Below, one piece after another: positions 60,104-64,000 of a stretch of DNA of 64,000 nt. The stretch is taken from NCBI GenBank assembly GCA_001600095.1, contig BCIX01000001.1:2232001-2296000 (forward strand). The letters are read 5' to 3'. The notes beneath the pieces were generated by a model. That model did no database searches. It saw only the letters and a program-made list of their open reading frames with translations, and was not told the origin of the DNA. This DNA is from Bullera alba. Taxonomy: Eukaryota > Basidiomycota > Tremellomycetes > Tremellales > Bulleraceae. Numbering within the stretch: position 1 is the stretch's first letter; each line of letters starts with the position of its first letter. A program made the position numbers and the translations under genes.

Positions 60104-63100
60104 CTAACTCTCCTGCGTCCCCCTAACGCCCTGCGGTGTCGACGGCATACTTCCGTGTACCGTCCCCGGCGAAGTGACAGCCTCGTAGCCCAACTCTGAA
60201 CCTGTCTGCGAACGTGAATGCGAAAACGAATGGGAATACTGGGAATAGGGTATGATGGGTGAACCTGATATCTGGGAGTATCGATCCGAACGGAGTTGTT
60301 CCTGCTCTCGCTGCTGTGCGCGCCGCTCTATCAATTGGAGGAACGTCTTGCGGTGGTAGTAGTTCATCGCGGCGACAGCTTGACGACCGACCTACGAATC
60401 ACGCAGTATGAGCGTTGCTATGTCGGGCCGAGCGGGAAGATAGTCAGTCAACTCACGGCGAATTGCTGAAGGTTTAGCACGATCTCCACGGTAGACTCTC
60501 TGATACCCGGCCACCGATGGAACAACCCGTTGGCCAGGGGTGTCAAACCACCAAGATGAGGAGGCAGGAGGGTCAGTAGCTAAGCGGTCAAGCTTATCAG
60601 CGCTGCTCTCAATCGGGAGCCTTCGACAGCGCTACTCACCTCGACAATCTGGTCATAGGACCGTAATGTCGCCAGAGAGGAGAAGATCATTTCAGCTTCG
60701 CCGTCACTCATATTCTTCCCCAGCCGCAGACGGGAAATCTGATGCTGAACATCAAAGCCGCTGACGGCGCGTTTGCGCTGCCATCGTGCCCAGTCCTACC
60801 CAGGGTCAGCATGTGAGGCTCGCCTCTTTGCCCTCTTCACGATGGTACCCACCTTGACGTATAGCTTGTAGCTCTTGGTCTTGCGCCACGCTTCAATCCT
60901 ATACCCATTGCCCCACATTTCCCTGCTTTTGCTCTGATCGTCCCCGAAGACAGTCCCGCTGCCCAAGAGCCCTTCCTTGCATGGGATGGTCGGGTATCCA
61001 ATCTTCGTAGAGCCGGTGTGTATGAACTCCTGATACGAGGCGAGCCGGATGAATCTGATAAGATAGTCTGTGAATCGAAGGCGAATGTGGGGTTCACCAT
61101 AATGAGACTGCATTGCCGACAGGATCTGAACAAGTTGTCAGTGGGTGTAAGGGAAAGCCCGGTATTTCACTCACATCCTCCATGAATTGATTGTCGACAC
61201 AGTCGGCTCTGCTCTGGGCAGCTTGTTTGCCCGCCGGCGTGCTCATCGCCGTACCGGTATCCTCATCCACCTTGACGATACTCTTGTCCAAGCTGCTCTC
61301 GCTACTCCTTCCACTGCCTTTGCTCATCCCCATATTCACCAGGGCAGGATTGGGACCGACTGCACCCTTCAATTCTTTCGACACGGTGACCTTGCCCGTT
61401 TCAAGATTACACAGCACATCCCATGTAGATGGCAGCTCCTCAAATCTAGGATTCGTCACACCTGCCACGAAACCGCTGTTGAATTCCTCCAAGATGTCGA
61501 GACTGGCAAGATTGGCATAAGGGAATGCCGACTCAGTGATGCCCCGTAGGACCTGCCCGCAACCGGACACCAACGCACAGGCGGCTAATACCATCCGTGC
61601 GACCTGATTGGCGGGCAACCCGTGGCCGAGAAACATTACCCTCTTGTTGGCGATCAGGGCGTTGAAGATGAGTATCACCGGGTGTGTCAATGGCCCATTG
61701 GTGTGCAGATGCGGGTGGAAGGGGGGCGGGAACGGGGCCAACTGTTGGGAGAATGCGTTTACCAGCTCAATAATCGAGTACTGACATCCCCCAATCAGCA
61801 TTGTAGCCATGCGAACTGAGGTGCACTCACGTCGCCCACGTCCTCATCAAATACGGTCATTGGAATCCGAATTGGCACCGTGATCTTCTTGAATCTGGCT
61901 TCAGTCTCGAAAAAGTGCGTATCTCTAGGTATGCCCTTCCTAGATTGTCCAATGATCGCCTCTGGGGTGTAACGACCTTCCCTACTTGAAGGTGTCGTCT
62001 GGCGATACTGACTTGAACTCCCACTTCCCTTCCTCAATCCAATTTCTGGCCTGGCCGACATACGTGAGGAAACGCTCATTTGCTTGGTATGCCGCTGATG
62101 TGATTGGGGGCGGGAAGCGTGAGAGTTGTTGCTGATCAAGTCGGCGTCTGTTATGCCGCCATTGGACCCTTCATCGCTTTTCGCTTGTTGTTCCTCGTCA
62201 TCAAAGTACTCTTTGGTCCCGGCGAGATATGCTGGATCGGGTAGGATAAATTTATCCTCGAATAGGTCTTTCCGTTCAGACTGCCGCAGGAGGATTCTTT
62301 CTGATCTTGATAATCGAGGCATTCCAGCAACCGAGATCGCGTTGGCAGAGTCGTATAATCGAGCCAGTATTTCGGGGGAAGGGGAGATGAAGTATTCTTC
62401 CAAGGCGAGCAGAAGTAAGGGCTAATGACGGGCATCAGGTAGTAAGCATCACGGTGTTGACTGTGGCACCTTGAACTCACCTTGTAGATTCCTATATATG
62501 GGTTTGGAGTGCAAATCGCCATTGCTTTCACCATTGCCCCTCTTCTCATCTTCTTGTCTTCCTTCATCCTGACGCAATTCAAGACGTACAATAGTCCTCC
62601 TCCCGCAACTCCTCGCTTCGGCTTAGTGATGGTGACTGATGCTGACTCCAGAATCTCCTCCGTGGACCCAACGCCAAGATTGCCGCTGTCCACACTGCCA
62701 CCAATGGAAGACCGTCCGTTCTGCACTGCAGCCATCATATCCTCGTTGTCGGTTGATGTCCGTGTAGAGGAAGGTACCTGGTCTTCATGGGAGAACATTG
62801 GCGCTATGGCCGAAGAAGGCGTTTGACCAAGGTAGAATATCGTCCAGTCCTCCGCACGAAGATGCGCTCCATCCGGTAACATCAGTTCCGCCAATCGGCT
62901 GGTGATGTCAGCGCTACGTCCCTTGATAGGACACTTGATAGGTCCCTCGCAGGACTCACTGCTCGTCTGTGCCGGTAGGATAGGGGTATTGATGGGCCAA
63001 GGTCGCTCCCGCATCAATGTCGAATTCTGCCAGTAGACAGAAATGCACAGCGTCCTCTTGTCTCCCCTCTGCCTCTTCGACAGTAATATCACCCTGCCCA

Positions 63101-63315
63101 TCGTAGTCTATGTCTCCAGCATCACCCGTCAACCCCAACTCCGAATCGAAGTCCCTTTCGGTTGGTGGGTGATGGCTGGTATGGGAGAACGCCGTTCGGG
63201 GTGATTTACCAGGCGTCTGAGGTAAAGGCGGCAAAGTGGACGAAGATGGCTGTCGCGTATGCTGAGTATATGGCTGCGAGTGAGTCCGTGTGTGGCCATG
63301 AGAAGAGACTGACAT
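60104..63315 (-). CDS. AFI1: Afi1-type DENN-domain polarity protein
   Basis: The start is MSVSSHGHTRTHSQPYT. After a Ser/His/Pro-rich leader comes the Afi1 N-terminal block (VHFCLLAEFDIDAGATLAHQ, HLRAEDWTIFYLGQ, GLLYVLNCVRMKEDKKMRRG, AMAICTPNPYIGIYKPLLLL). A disordered insert of about 120 residues precedes the second half: YSIIELVNAFSQQLAPF, LIFNALIANKRVMFLGHG, LAACALVSGCGQVLRG, FPYANLASLDILEEFNSG. The protein ends in a Gln/Ser-rich tail (VHGSMPSTPQGVRGTQES). This is the Afi1/SPA (stabilisation of polarity axis) architecture. Yeast Afi1 binds the GTPase Arf3 and helps place polarity proteins at the cell cortex. It is the last gene in the window. Confidence 0.9.
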
Positions 63316-64000
63316 GCTACGTAGAGCGAGATCACCAAGCAGGGTATCCAGATGTCGTGTCGTGAATCACTCTTGGACACCGATTTCAACCGTTGACGCG
63401 CGAAACAATCGCTCGCTAGGGCTTCGATCCGCTGTATCTGACCGCCGGGGTAGTAATGCTAGTCGACCTGGGTATATGTCATGTCGTCAGTAACACGTCG
63501 AGAGTCGTTATAGGAGTGAGAGATCGGGTCGCAACAATAACAACAATACGGAAGGGATCTCGCGTTTTGGTCGTGGTCATTTAACGAGAGCCGTGCCTGA
63601 ATGCCTGGGATCCCGGTACAATATATCCTGTACAACCTTCAATCACGTCCAAGTCGATCGCGATAACAGCAACATGAGTACCCTATGCGCAACCCCACTG
63701 GACCTGCACCCAACACCGCGACGGTCAAATGTTCATGCACATTTTCTGCAGTGTAGCAAGCCATATGGGAAAACGGAACAGGAGAATATGGACAGATTAC
63801 GGGGTACGAAGAAGCATCCTGAGCAGGAGAGGGGGGAATGTAACGCGGAATCCGCGGGCAAGGTAAGTAGGGAAGTGGGCTTGAACACCCCGGTACTGGA
63901 AAAATGCAATGATACGTATGTGGAAACGCAAGCGAGACAGAGACGACCGGGACGGCGGGCAAGTCGAGTGGGAGGCTTGGGGCCAAGCGGCCGTCTACTC
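63316..64000. promoter_or_regulatory. AFI1 upstream region, no gene seen
   Basis: 685 bp to the window edge. A Pro/Ser/Cys-rich minus-strand frame (63639-63986) shows no domain and is not called. The region should include the AFI1 promoter; the right end may reach a neighbour outside. Confidence 0.4.

Noticed and set aside
63639..63986. 115-codon Pro/Ser/Cys-rich minus-strand frame
   Set aside because: No domain or codon pattern like the neighbours; likely chance in the AFI1 upstream region.

Overview
The window is nuclear DNA of a basidiomycete yeast, most likely a tremellomycete (Cryptococcus/Kwoniella-like; the placement is inferred). Genes are packed on both strands. Most are cut by many introns of about 48-70 nt with GTGAGT/GTAAGT donors and CTGAC/CTGAT branch sites. 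The proteome is typical of such yeasts: UreD, a CSL transcription factor, NF-YA, Mtf2-like, Afi1 and a GPI-type LRR protein. There are 27 protein genes, one of them running off the left edge. I found no tRNA, rRNA, transposon, CRISPR array or sign of recent transfer.

Layout. 0-8.3 kb: a beta-helix/coiled-coil membrane protein (partial, +), a CSL-family transcription factor (-) and a 1.8 kb gene-free stretch upstream of it. 8.3-17 kb: UTP21 (-), SLU7 (-), and BBP/SF1 (+) head-to-head with SLU7. 17-25 kb: a secreted LRR protein (-), YVH1 (-), ATP synthase OSCP (-). 25-30 kb: NF-YA/HAP2 (+, head-to-head with OSCP), a Mak32-like PfkB kinase (+), an Mtf2-like protein (+). 30-38 kb: NC2-beta (-) / PRP38 (+), NSP1 (-) / SmF (+), RanGAP RNA1 (-). 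38-46.5 kb: TDP1 (-) / SMC3 (+). 46.5-57 kb: an amidase-fold protein lacking catalytic residues (-), a sphingoid base kinase (-) / UreD (+), an SLC38/AVT amino-acid transporter (-), LCL3 (-). 57-64 kb: RPS6 (-) / RPS13 (+), AFI1 (-).

How the genes relate. Seven head-to-head pairs share promoters of 0.23-0.48 kb, and several pairs join related functions: SLU7-BBP (spliceosome), TDP1-SMC3 (chromosome maintenance), RPS6-RPS13 (40S), HAP2-OSCP (respiratory regulator and target-type gene). Four spliceosome genes (SLU7, BBP, PRP38, SmF) lie within 24 kb; UTP21, YVH1, RPS6 and RPS13 are ribosome genes.

Most noteworthy: a pseudo-amidase that has lost its catalytic Lys and nucleophile Ser; long hairpins in both long introns of RPS13; a 3-nt microexon in the LRR gene; two GC-AG introns in TDP1, each next to a catalytic HxK motif, plus three ubiquitin-interaction-like motifs in the same protein; start-codon-only coding exons in SMC3 (ATG) and NSP1 (ATGT); and a plant-type LRR cap split by a low-complexity insert.
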